Shown one piece after another: positions 28,509-37,195 of a stretch of 64,000 bases of DNA. The stretch's first letter is position 1; every line of letters begins with the position of its first letter. The notes under the pieces are model-generated. The model was not told where the DNA came from and made no database searches. It was given only the letters and a program-made list of their open reading frames with translations. Origin of the DNA: CAILZL01 sp049840395 (GTDB taxonomy: Bacteria > Pseudomonadota > Gammaproteobacteria > Steroidobacterales > Steroidobacteraceae); the NCBI GenBank assembly GCA_049840395.1, contig JASGLD010000009.1, positions 248,001 to 312,000 on the forward strand, in the 5' to 3' direction. The position numbers and the translations under genes are program-made.

Positions 28509-28635
28509 GGTGTGTAACTTTGAAGCAGTGTTACACAAGCGATTGCAGGCGGGAAACAAAAATGTTTCGACACGGTGGGCGGAGGCCGCAGGGCAGTTTT
28601 CTATAAGTGATTTACAGTGCTACTTATTCTAGTCA

Positions 28636-28700
28636 GTAGGCTGGGTTGAAGCGTTAGCGCAAACCCAGCATCAATGCTTCAGAACGCTGGGATTTCATCC
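28636..28700. repeat. GTAG-headed REP-like element, degenerate pair
   Basis: GTAGGCTGGGTTGAAGCGTTAGCGCAAACCCAGC forms a hairpin; a partial inverse (CGCTGGGATTTC) follows. Same body as the element at 39663. Confidence 0.6.
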
Positions 28701-28741
28701 AAAAAATGCCGCGCTGCCGTGCTGGATTCTCTATCTCCGCG

Positions 28742-29311
28742 CTATTTTTTGTCATCTAGTCCATAAGTATTTTGGAAATCAAAATCAGTGAAATCGTTAG
28801 ATCTGAATCTTTTTACAACATACGGTCTCGCCTTTGCTTTAACTTGCATCAACTGCTGAAAGGCATGACGAAGTATGGAAATGCAGTTATCTGTCGCGCT
28901 TATTATTGATCCATGAACAAAGGTGCCGAGTGCGTTGTGAAGGTCACTTTCAGAAATCAGCATGCCGGTATTGATTCCAGCCGAAGCAAGTGCTGGTTGA
29001 ACCTTCTCTAAATGCACGTTAGAGCGGAGGTTCCATTGGTGTAAGGCGGCGATATAGCTTTCTTGTGCCACGTAGAATTCATAGGCTATAGATCGGCTCT
29101 CTCTGGTGTGAAGCAGAAAGGTAAGATCAGAAGACTCTAGTACGCTTTTTTTCAGATCAAATTGTGGTGATGGCTGTATAGAAAGAAATCTTGCGGGATT
29201 ATTTAACTCTTTAAATATAAAGTCTCGCTGAATCAATACAATTGTATTTAGCTGTTGAATGAGCGCAAACATAAGCTTGTGGGCGGCCATTTGATCGACT
29301 TTTTCATCCAA
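28742..29311 (-). CDS. C-terminal part of a frameshifted membrane protein
   Basis: About 190 residues, soluble, helical and unrecognised (LMFALIQQLNTIVLIQRDFIF, SISAT-type helix HAFQQLMQVKAKARPYVV). The open frame starts immediately after an A7 run (29312-29318 on this strand) with no ribosome site, and continues in sense from the upstream piece at 29248-29628 if one base is added or the ribosome slips back by one. The joined product would be about 295 residues: N-terminal Ser/Thr-rich tail, one membrane helix and this cytosolic domain. Local base composition is more AT-rich than neighbours, which suggests acquired DNA. Confidence 0.6.
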   Translation of the reverse strand: MDEKVDQMAAHKLMFALIQQLNTIVLIQRDFIFKELNNPARFLSIQPSPQFDLKKSVLESSDLTFLLHTRESRSIAYEFYVAQESYIAALHQWNLRSNVHLEKVQPALASAGINTGMLISESDLHNALGTFVHGSIISATDNCISILRHAFQQLMQVKAKARPYVVKRFRSNDFTDFDFQNTYGLDDKK

Positions 29312-29628
29312 TTTTTTTGGTGATGTCGTTGAAGATAATAAGCCACCATTGCTCCAAGCAAGGCGCCGATAAGTGTTGAGAAGCCATTTGTTAGAGCGTC
29401 GGCTGAAATATGCTCAGAATTGGATGCCGATAGAGTGTTTGCAGTCCTATAAGACGCTACAGACGATGTGGCTGGTAGTGAAATCTTTGTATCTAACGAG
29501 GAGGACGACATGGCTGCACTTGTCGCTAGCTTAGACGAGCCAGCCGTTGCGAGATTTGTTGTTTTTGCTGGTTGGCCTGAGGACTCCTTAGCGGAGGTGA
29601 TTGATGATGCTGTATCTGATTTCTCCAT
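29248..29628 (-). CDS. N-terminal part of a frameshifted membrane protein
   Basis: 126 residues as read. A Ser/Thr/Ala-rich N-terminus leads to a membrane helix (GFSTLIGALLGAMVAYYL) and basic QRHHQK, after which the frame degenerates (WPPTSLCLRSFNS) and stops. The site CAA AAA AAT is a heptamer of the type A AAA AAT, which fits -1 slippage; a simple one-base loss in the A run explains it equally. The continuation is at 28742-29311. No family recognised. Confidence 0.55.
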   Translation of the reverse strand: MEKSDTASSITSAKESSGQPAKTTNLATAGSSKLATSAAMSSSSLDTKISLPATSSVASYRTANTLSASNSEHISADALTNGFSTLIGALLGAMVAYYLQRHHQKNWMKKSIKWPPTSLCLRSFNS

Positions 29629-29737
29629 TTTTATCTCACTGAGCCTGTGCGTTGGGTTGATTGTTAGAAGTGGAACTCGTCCTATGTTCTGAAGGCGCGT
29701 AGGTTGACCTTTTCAGTCCACCCTGCAAAGAATCGGC

Positions 29738-30115
29738 TTATGCGCAATTCTCGATAACCTGACCAATACGCCAAAGTACACTGGTTGGATCATCCACGCA
29801 GAAATCGCGAATACCCCACGGCCGGTCTGCCGGTGGCAGAACACGTACACCATACTTATTACCGATATCTTTAGCGCAAACCTGTTGCCACCAGGATTCC
29901 ACATCTTCGACCAACATGTGCATCATGAAATTTTCTGCATGCTGTTTCACGTAGAAGCGTTGCAGCAGGAAGCTGGATTTGCCTGCACGTAGGTACGCCA
30001 AATCGTCCGAGAGCAATTCGAGTTCAAATCCCAGATCTACGTAGAAGCGCTTCGATAGTTCAAAGTCTTTCGCTGGAACGAAGGCTTTGATTTCCTGGGT
30101 GGCCATATTCGTCAT
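29738..30115 (-). CDS. VOC (glyoxalase/bleomycin-resistance) family protein
   Basis: 125 residues. Single VOC module pair: IKAFVPAKDFELSKRFYVDLGFELE opens the fold, then MHMLVEDVESWWQQV and the closing GIRDFCVDDPTSVLWRIGQ. Homodimers of such proteins bind a metal and small ligands. The specific role is not readable from the sequence. Stand-alone gene. Confidence 0.85.
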   Translation of the reverse strand: MTNMATQEIKAFVPAKDFELSKRFYVDLGFELELLSDDLAYLRAGKSSFLLQRFYVKQHAENFMMHMLVEDVESWWQQVCAKDIGNKYGVRVLPPADRPWGIRDFCVDDPTSVLWRIGQVIENCA

Positions 30116-30211
30116 GATGTTTCCCTGTGATGGCTACGTGTATTGCTCACGCTAGATAATATGAAATCCATTGCCATGCAAGTGACGGCTACTCCTGGAT
30201 AGCCTTGAGAC

Positions 30212-30250
30212 GCCCTCTCCCTGGTCCTCTCCCGTTCAACAGGAGAGGGA
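30212..30250. repeat. CCCTCTCCC-type repeat after nasA
   Basis: CCCTCTCCCTGGTCCTCTCCCGTT then AACAGGAGAGGG; sits just past the nasA stop and may help end the operon. Confidence 0.65.
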
Positions 30251-30258
30251 ACCTGAGG

Positions 30259-32943
30259 TCAGGCCGCTCCCTGCGCCTTCTGTTCCAGCAAAATAGTTTT
30301 CAATTCCGGAATACACGACCCACAGTTGGTCCCGGCCTTAAGTTGCTGACCTATCTGCTGCGGCGTGTTCAAGCCATGTTTCTTGATCGCTGCACAGATG
30401 GTGTTGCGGCCGACGCCGAAGCAGGAACACACGGTGGGGCCGGCGTCGGCGGCGGGATCGACGGATCGTCCTGCCAATAGTCCGGCACGATCTGCATCAT
30501 TGACCTTGTTCTTGATAAACAGGCTGGCTAGCCAGGAACGCGAGGGCAGGTCGGGACGCGGCGAAACATACACGCAGGCTTCGATGCGGTTATCGATGAG
30601 ATAGGCGGCGCGATAGATGCGCGTGCCGACGTCGTAGTATTCGAGGAAATCGGCATCGGCATGTTCGGCGCCCAGCAGTTTGCGTGCCCAGGGCGACCAG
30701 TCGGCATAGGCGCGGCGTCCGGCGATTTCATGGCGAATGAATTGTTCGCCTTGCGCTTGTGTCCACCAGATGGCGTCCTTGGTGATGATGTTCTGGCGTG
30801 ACAGTAAGAAGCCCTGCCAGCTGACAATGAAGGATTCCACACGCACTGGTGTGTGTTTGAGTTCGGGTTCGCCGGAGATGGGGTCCACCACCGGATTCAC
30901 TACTGCGCCCACGCGTGCATCGGAGGAGAACGCGCCATTCCAGTGAATCGGCACGAAGATCATGCGGCGTTGCATTTCACCGCTGAACTTCAGACGCGCC
31001 ACCATCGAGCCCCAGCGCGAGGTAACCCGCACCAATTCGTTTTCACGCACACCGTACAACAGAGCATCCTGCGGATGCATGTCCACATAGGGTTCGGGAA
31101 TGTGATTGTTCAAACGTGCGGCCTTGCCGGTGCGCGTCATGGTGTGCCATTGATCGCGAATACGGCCGGTGTTGAGCACCAGTGGATACTCTTCATTGGT
31201 GGCGTGTTTCGGGAACACCGGCTTGGTGGGGACAAAGCGTGCCTTGTGATCGCCGAAGGAGAACTTGCCGGCGTCATACACACGTGCCGTGCCCACGCCG
31301 GCTTGCAGCACCGGCCATTGCACGGGTTGCAACGCATCGTATTCAGCGCGATTCAGCGTGCTGAGGCCACGGATGTTGAACACACGTTCGCCATTGTTTT
31401 CCGCAGCGGACAGACCCGCATGTTCCAGAAACACTTCATGCGAGGAGTTGAAGTTGAAACCCTGGGTGTAGCCCATGCGCTTGGCAACCTCGCACATGAT
31501 CCACCAATCGGGCTTCACTTCGCCGGGCAGCGGCAGGAAGGCGCGTTGCCGTGAAATGCGGCGCTCCGAGTTGGTGACGGTGCCGTCCTTCTCGCCCCAC
31601 GCCGCAGCCGGTAACAGCACATGTGCGCAATTGTTGGTGTCGGTGTTGATCACCACATCCGATGACACCACCAGTTCGCATTTCTCCAATGCGGCGCGCA
31701 CCTTGTTGGCGTCGGGCAGGCTGACCACGGGATTGGTGGCCATCACCCATACGGCTTTCACCTTGCCGGCTTGAATGGCTTTGAACAGATCCACCGCTTT
31801 CAGGCCGGGCTTATCCGCAATGTGCGGACTATCCCAGTAGCTTTGCACGATGCGACGATGTCCGGCGTTATCCAGATCCATGTGCGCGGCCAGCATATTG
31901 GCCAGGCCGCCGACTTCACGGCCACCCATGGCATTGGGTTGGCCGGTGATGGAGAAGGGGCCCATGCCAGGCTTGCCGATGCGGCCCGTCAGCAGATGGC
32001 AGTTGATAATGGCATTGCACTTGTCCGTGCCCTGCGAAGATTGATTCACGCCTTGTGAGTACAGCGTGATCACACGTTCATTGCGTGCGAACAGGCGATA
32101 GAACTCTTCCAGCGTGCCCTGGGTAATGCCGCAGGCCTTGGCCACCGAAGATACCGAACCGGCCGTGTTATCGGCCACGACCATGGCTTTTTCCAAGCCC
32201 TTGGTGTGTTGCTGGATATAGTCGACATCTTCCACGCCATGCTGATGCAGGAAGCTGAGCAGGCCATTGAACAGCCACACGTCGCTGCCGGCCTTGATGG
32301 GCAGGTGCAGATCGGCGTTCTCGCAAGTAGCCGTGCGACGCGGATCGATCACCACGATCTTCAAGTCGGGCCGTTGCTCCTTGGCCTTGACGATGCGCTG
32401 GAACACGATGGGATGACACCACGCGGTGTTCGAACCCACCAGCACGATCAAATCGGCGTGATCGAAGTCATCGTAGTTGACCGGTACCACATCTTCGCCG
32501 AAGGCGCGTTTGTAGCCGGCTACGGCCGAGGACATGCACAGACGCGAGTTGGTGTCGATGTTCGCCGAGCCGATGAAGCCCTTCATCAGTTTGTTGGCGA
32601 TGTAGTAGTCCTCGGTGAGCAATTGCCCCGAGACATACAGGGCCACGGCATCGGGACCGTGTTCGTCGATGATCTTGCGAAAGCCACTGGCAACGCGATT
32701 CAGCGCAGTGTTCCAGCTGACATCGTTCCAGTTGCCTTCGGCACCGCGCATGCGCGGGGTCAGCAGTCGATCAGCGAGACCAAGTGTTTCGCCCAGTGCT
32801 GAACCCTTGGAGCACAGCCGGCCGTAATTAGCAGGATGTTCCATGTCACCGCTGACAGTGGGACCCTGTTTGCCCAGCGCGATCTTTACGCCGCAGCCGA
32901 CGCCGCAATAGGGGCAGGTGGTTTTGATAGTGTCAGGGGACAT
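30259..32943 (-). CDS. nasA: assimilatory nitrate reductase, molybdopterin catalytic subunit
   Basis: 894 residues, cytosolic. Reduces nitrate to nitrite using Mo-bis-MGD. The N-terminal [4Fe-4S] cluster is bound by TCPYCGVGCGV plus GRLCSKG; molybdopterin segments include INTDTNNCAHVLLPAAAWGEK-type and GRIRDQWHTMTRTG regions. The last ~60 residues form a BFD-like [2Fe-2S] domain (CSCFGVG then GTNCGSC), typical of NasA that takes electrons from an FAD partner. No Tat signal, so assimilatory rather than Nap. Last gene of the narK-nirB-nirD/FAD-nasA operon, about 100 bases after its neighbour with a REP pair between. Confidence 0.96.
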   Translation of the reverse strand: MSPDTIKTTCPYCGVGCGVKIALGKQGPTVSGDMEHPANYGRLCSKGSALGETLGLADRLLTPRMRGAEGNWNDVSWNTALNRVASGFRKIIDEHGPDAVALYVSGQLLTEDYYIANKLMKGFIGSANIDTNSRLCMSSAVAGYKRAFGEDVVPVNYDDFDHADLIVLVGSNTAWCHPIVFQRIVKAKEQRPDLKIVVIDPRRTATCENADLHLPIKAGSDVWLFNGLLSFLHQHGVEDVDYIQQHTKGLEKAMVVADNTAGSVSSVAKACGITQGTLEEFYRLFARNERVITLYSQGVNQSSQGTDKCNAIINCHLLTGRIGKPGMGPFSITGQPNAMGGREVGGLANMLAAHMDLDNAGHRRIVQSYWDSPHIADKPGLKAVDLFKAIQAGKVKAVWVMATNPVVSLPDANKVRAALEKCELVVSSDVVINTDTNNCAHVLLPAAAWGEKDGTVTNSERRISRQRAFLPLPGEVKPDWWIMCEVAKRMGYTQGFNFNSSHEVFLEHAGLSAAENNGERVFNIRGLSTLNRAEYDALQPVQWPVLQAGVGTARVYDAGKFSFGDHKARFVPTKPVFPKHATNEEYPLVLNTGRIRDQWHTMTRTGKAARLNNHIPEPYVDMHPQDALLYGVRENELVRVTSRWGSMVARLKFSGEMQRRMIFVPIHWNGAFSSDARVGAVVNPVVDPISGEPELKHTPVRVESFIVSWQGFLLSRQNIITKDAIWWTQAQGEQFIRHEIAGRRAYADWSPWARKLLGAEHADADFLEYYDVGTRIYRAAYLIDNRIEACVYVSPRPDLPSRSWLASLFIKNKVNDADRAGLLAGRSVDPAADAGPTVCSCFGVGRNTICAAIKKHGLNTPQQIGQQLKAGTNCGSCIPELKTILLEQKAQGAA

Positions 32944-32955
32944 GAAGCTCTAAAC

Positions 32956-33036
32956 GTAGGTTGGGCTGAGTCCACGAAGCCCAACAATTAATGCCAAATG
33001 TTGCAAGTTGGGCTTCGAAGACTCAGCCCAACCTAC
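32956..33036. repeat. GTAG-headed REP pair inside the nas operon
   Basis: GTAGGTTGGGCTGAGTCCACGAAGCCCAAC and inverse GTTGGGCTTCGAAGACTCAGCCCAACCTAC. Fills the gap between nasA and the upstream gene; in mRNA it forms a stable hairpin that may protect or separate the parts. Confidence 0.82.
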
Positions 33037-33045
33037 GCGAAAACC

Positions 33046-34617
33046 TCAAGCCGCCGACTCCGCATCCGCAAACGATTCACCGAACAACAGGCGGTCGCGA
33101 ATGTTGCCGATGTCGCGGCCCTCGGTCATCAGCTCGAAGTACCACGGGCCATCCTTGGTGTCGCCGTACAGCACGCAGCCTTTCACCTGCGTGCCTTCGA
33201 TGACGATACGCTTGTAGATGCCACGCTTCACGTCCTTCATCACCAGGGCTTCGCTGTTGGCGCCGCCGATGAAATCGCCGGCCGAGTACAGGTCGATGCC
33301 GGTGACCTTCAATTGCGTCGATAGAATCGAACCGCGGTAGTAAGCCACGCCGGACTCGGCCAGGTGCAGTGCGCAGATGCGCGCCTGTTCCCACAGCGGC
33401 GCCACCAAGCCATAAGTCATGCCGCGATGCTGCACGCATTCGCCCACCGAATAGATGCTGGGGTCGTAGGTCTGCATGCTGTCGTTGACCACCACGCCGC
33501 GTTCGCAACGCAGGTTGGCCGATTGCGCCAGCTTGATGTTGGGACGAATGCCGGCGGCCATCACCACCAGGTCGGCATTGAGTTGTTCACCGTCTTCGAA
33601 ACGAATGCCGGTGACGCGCTCGGTGCCGATCAACTCCACCGTCTTGGCCGGCATCTTGAAGTGCAGCCCACGTGATTCCAGCGAGGTCTTCAACATGTCG
33701 CCGGCCACTTTGTCGAGCTGGCGCTCCATCAAGTTGTCGAGCAGGTGCACCACGGTCACTTCCATGCCGCGCCGCTTCAGACCATAGGCCGCTTCCAGAC
33801 CCAGCAGGCCGCCGCCGATGATGACGGCGTGCTTGTACTGCTTCGATGCAGACAGCATCGCATCGACATCGCCCAGATCGCGGAAGCTGATCACGCCCTG
33901 CAGTTCCTTACCCGGCACCGGCAGGATGATGGGATTGGAGCCGGTGGCCAGCAGCAAACGGTCGTAAGCGAACTCGGCGCCGGAAGCAGTGATCACCATG
34001 CGCTTGGTGCGGTCGATCTTCACCGCTTCATCGCCTGCATGCAGGTGAATGCCTTTCTCGGCATACCACTCGATGGGGTTGATCATGATGTCTTCGGCTT
34101 TCTTTTCGCCGGACAGAACGGGCGACAACAGTATGCGATTGTAGTTGCCATGCGGCTCGGCGCCGATCACGGTGATGTCGTACACGCCGGGCGCCATCTG
34201 CAACAGTTCTTCGACAGTGCGCATGCCGGCCATGCCATTGCCCACCACCACCAGCTTGCGACGACCGCCCTTGCGCAGCGCCGTGGCCTGCACCCAGACA
34301 AAACCATCCTGCACACGCACCGGATAGGCGGAGATCGAGTTGTCCGGATCTTCCTGGCAACGACCAGTGAGCAGGTTGTAGTGATGCTTGTAGATGGGCG
34401 AGGCCACCACCAGCTCACCATTCAAATCACCCACCAGGCCACGCGAAATCACATTGGCTTCCGAGGCTGGATCGTAGTTGTCCACTGCGAACGCCATATC
34501 GTCGAAACGAAAGACTGCGATCTGTTTACCTTCGATCAGTGCGCACACGCCGGTATTGGGCGTGATGTCATCGAAGGCGCAAACGCGGTGCCACAAACTT
34601 TTCACATCGCTCGCCAT
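33046..34617 (-). CDS. NirD domain fused to an FAD/NAD(P)H oxidoreductase (nitrite/nitrate reductase electron-transfer protein)
   Basis: 523 residues. Residues 1-110 are a NirD-like small subunit (LWHRVCAFDDI, GVCALIEGKQIAVFR, SRGLVGDLNGELVVASPIYK). As in E. coli NirD, the CxH...CxxH Rieske ligands are absent. From ~118 a pyridine-nucleotide-disulfide oxidoreductase follows, with FAD motif VVVGNGMAGMRT, NAD motif AVIIGGGLLGLEAAYGL and the second FAD motif near YSVGECVQH. The FAD part resembles NasB/NirB N-termini and is the likely electron donor to NasA, while the NirD part serves NirB. It starts 2 bases from the nirB stop. The fusion of both roles in one chain is notable. Confidence 0.88.
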   Translation of the reverse strand: MASDVKSLWHRVCAFDDITPNTGVCALIEGKQIAVFRFDDMAFAVDNYDPASEANVISRGLVGDLNGELVVASPIYKHHYNLLTGRCQEDPDNSISAYPVRVQDGFVWVQATALRKGGRRKLVVVGNGMAGMRTVEELLQMAPGVYDITVIGAEPHGNYNRILLSPVLSGEKKAEDIMINPIEWYAEKGIHLHAGDEAVKIDRTKRMVITASGAEFAYDRLLLATGSNPIILPVPGKELQGVISFRDLGDVDAMLSASKQYKHAVIIGGGLLGLEAAYGLKRRGMEVTVVHLLDNLMERQLDKVAGDMLKTSLESRGLHFKMPAKTVELIGTERVTGIRFEDGEQLNADLVVMAAGIRPNIKLAQSANLRCERGVVVNDSMQTYDPSIYSVGECVQHRGMTYGLVAPLWEQARICALHLAESGVAYYRGSILSTQLKVTGIDLYSAGDFIGGANSEALVMKDVKRGIYKRIVIEGTQVKGCVLYGDTKDGPWYFELMTEGRDIGNIRDRLLFGESFADAESAA

Positions 34618-34619
34618 GA

Positions 34620-35850
34620 TTACACCGCCGCCTTCATTTTCTGATTCAAACGCTCTGCCAATTCATCGCTATTGGCCGGACGAATCTGGCCACGCTCCTG
34701 CACGAACATCACGCGATTGTCTTTTTCATCGCTGTTGACGAAGTGACGGAAGCGCTTGAGGGTTTCCGGGTCGTTGATGGCTTTCTTCCATTCGTCTTCG
34801 TAGGTGCCGACTACCAGCGCCATGTCTGCTTCCAGATCGGCGTTGATGCTCAGTTTGTCGTCGATGACCACCGACTTGAGATAGTCCAGGCCGCCTTCCA
34901 TGTTTTCCATCCAGGTGGAGGTGCGCTGCAGACGATCGGCGGTACGCACATAGAACATCAGCACGCGGTCGATGTACTTGATCAGTGTTTCCTTATCCAG
35001 ATCGCTGGCAAACAGATCGGCGTGGCGCGGCTTCATGCCGCCGTTGCCGCATACATAAAGGTTCCAGCCTCTTTCGGTGGCGATCACGCCGATGTCCTTG
35101 CTCTGGGCTTCGGCGCATTCGCGGGTGCAGCCGGACACGGCGAACTTGATCTTGTGCGGCGAACGCAGACCCTTGTAACGATTCTCCAATTGAATCGCCA
35201 GGCCCACTGAATCTTGCACGCCATAACGACACCAGGTGGAACCCACGCAGGATTTCACGGTGCGCAGCGATTTGCCGTAGGCATGACCGGATTCGAAACC
35301 GGCATCGGTGAGTTCCTTCCAGATCAGCGGCAGTTCGTGCACCTGCGCGCCGAACAGATCGATGCGCTGGCCGCCGGTGATCTTGGTGTACAGGCCATAC
35401 TTTTCGGCCACTTCGCCAATGATGATCAGTTGACGCGGTGTGAGTTCACCGCCGGCAATGCGCGGCACCACCGAGTACGTGCCGTTCTTCTGCATGTTGG
35501 CCATGTAGTAGTCATTGGTGTCCTGCAACATGGCGCGGTCCTTACGCAGCACGAACTCGTTGTACACCGAGGCCATGATGGAGCCCACTGCCGGTTTGCA
35601 GATATCGCAGCCATGACCACGACCATGCTTCTTCACCAGTTCATCGAAGGTCTTGATCTGACCTACTTTGACCAGGTGGAACAATTCCTGGCGCGAGTAC
35701 TTGAAGTGTTCGCAGATGTGGTTAGCGACGGTAACGCCACGGCTTTCCAGTTCTGCTTTAAGAATTTGACCCACCAGCGTAGTGCAGCCGCCGCATGAAG
35801 TGCCGGCCTTGGTGCACTTCTTCAATGCGCCCAGTGAAGTGTTACCAGCA
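34620..35850 (-). CDS. nirB: nirB C-terminal part (siroheme nitrite reductase), separated by a frameshift
   Basis: About 410 residues that complete NADH nitrite reductase: second half of the BFD [2Fe-2S] domain (KKCTKAGTSCGGCTTLVGQ), then the sulfite/nitrite reductase ferredoxin-like half-domain (TYSVVPRIAGGELTPRQL) and the siroheme/[4Fe-4S] site, SCVGSTWC (C-x5-C) and SGCTREC (C-x3-C). The enzyme reduces nitrite to ammonium. Homologous coding begins at GNTSLGALKK (35847); in this frame the sequence upstream to 36011 is out-of-frame shadow. An extra base at 35850 (T on the coding strand) disconnects it from the N-terminal part; without it the join reads AAIEAGNTSLG. No ribosome site of its own. 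Confidence 0.9.
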
Positions 35851-37179
35851 TTCGATGGCGGCGCACAGGTCGCCCTTGCTGACGTTGTTGCATGAACAGA
35901 TTTGTGCGGAGTTGGGCAGTGCCGCCACACCCAGTGCAGCAGGCTTCTTACCGCTGCCTTCGATGGCAGGCAGGATGAGTTCTTCCGGATGTTCCGGTAG
36001 CTCCATGGCATTGAGCATCATCTGCAACCAGTTGCCATAGTCGGCCGCATCGCCGACCAGAATGCCGCCCAGCAGATACTTGCCGTCTTCGCTCACCACC
36101 AGCTTCTTGTAGATCTGCTTGCGTTCATCGACGAAGGAATAAGCCCGCGAGCCGGGCGCCAGGCACAGTGCATCGCCCAGCGAAGCCACATCCACGCCCA
36201 TGAGTTTCAACTTGGTGCTCATGTCGGCGCCGGTGAAGGCGGCATCTTTACCGATCATGTGATTGATGGCGGTCTGCGCCATTTGATAGCCGGGCGCGAC
36301 CAATCCGAAAATCTTGCCGCTCCACAGCGCGCATTCGCCGATGGCGTACACATCGGCATGCGAGGTCTGGCATTGGTTGTTCACTACGATGCCGCCGCGT
36401 GGACCGATCTCCAAGCCAGTGGCCTTGGCCAGCGCATCCTGCGGGCGAATACCGGCAGAGAACACGATCATGTCGGTTTCCAGCACACTGCCGTCGGCGA
36501 ACACCATCTTGTGGCGGCCATTAGCACCGTCAACGATTTCTTTAGTGTTCTTGCCGGTGTGTACTTTCACGCCCAGTTCTTCGATCTTCTTGCGCAGGAT
36601 CATGCCGCCGGCATCGTCCAGCTGCACCGCCATCAGGCGCGAGGCGAATTCAACTACATGCGTTTCCACGCCGAGATCCTTCAAGGCTTTTGCTGCTTCA
36701 AGACCGAGCAGGCCGCCGCCGATGACAACACCGGACTTGCTGACTTTACCAGCCGCAGTAATGGCTTCCAGATCTTCAATGGTGCGATAAACAAGACAGT
36801 GTTCGCGGTTGTAGCCGGGCACCGGCGGCACGAAGGGATAGGAACCCGTGGCCAGCACCAGCTTGTCGTAATTCAGTTCATGACCTTGCGATGACTTCAC
36901 CAACTTGTTGGCAAGATTGATGTGCTCGGCCTTGGCATTCAAGTGCAGCGCGATGCTGTGATTCTCGAAGAAGCCTTCTTTCACCAGCGACAGATCTTCG
37001 GCAGTCTTGCCGGAGAAGTAACCGGACAACTGCACGCGGTCGTAAGCGGGGCGCGGTTCTTCGCACAGCACGGTCACTTCATATAGACCGCGCTGATATT
37101 CCGGCGTGGCCACCAGCGATTCCAGATAGCGATGGCCCACCATGCCATTGCCGATCACTACAATTTTCTGTGTGCTCAT
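35842..37179 (-). CDS. nirB: nirB N-terminal part (FAD/NADH domains of nitrite reductase large subunit)
   Basis: 445 residues as read; NirB is normally about 840-850. FAD-binding motif IVVIGNGMVGHRYLESL, NAD-binding GVVIGGGLLGLEAAKAL, and the first BFD cysteines ICSCNNVSKGDLC are present, after which a one-base insertion at 35850 gives IECW-stop instead of continuing to the [2Fe-2S] and siroheme parts. All catalytic parts of NirB exist across 34620-37179, and both halves look under normal constraint, so the lesion is recent or a sequence error. It follows narK by 16 bases. Confidence 0.92.
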   Translation of the reverse strand: MSTQKIVVIGNGMVGHRYLESLVATPEYQRGLYEVTVLCEEPRPAYDRVQLSGYFSGKTAEDLSLVKEGFFENHSIALHLNAKAEHINLANKLVKSSQGHELNYDKLVLATGSYPFVPPVPGYNREHCLVYRTIEDLEAITAAGKVSKSGVVIGGGLLGLEAAKALKDLGVETHVVEFASRLMAVQLDDAGGMILRKKIEELGVKVHTGKNTKEIVDGANGRHKMVFADGSVLETDMIVFSAGIRPQDALAKATGLEIGPRGGIVVNNQCQTSHADVYAIGECALWSGKIFGLVAPGYQMAQTAINHMIGKDAAFTGADMSTKLKLMGVDVASLGDALCLAPGSRAYSFVDERKQIYKKLVVSEDGKYLLGGILVGDAADYGNWLQMMLNAMELPEHPEELILPAIEGSGKKPAALGVAALPNSAQICSCNNVSKGDLCAAIECW

Positions 37180-37195
37180 GAGAATTCTCTTGTAA

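Noticed and set aside
30853..31554. 233-codon open frame opposite nasA (and another at 32206-32802)
   Set aside because: Antisense shadows of a well-supported gene; no ribosome site or recognisable domain.
33745..34644. 299-codon plus-strand frame opposite the nirD/FAD gene
   Set aside because: His/Gly/Asp-rich antisense shadow; the minus-strand gene has nucleotide-binding motifs.
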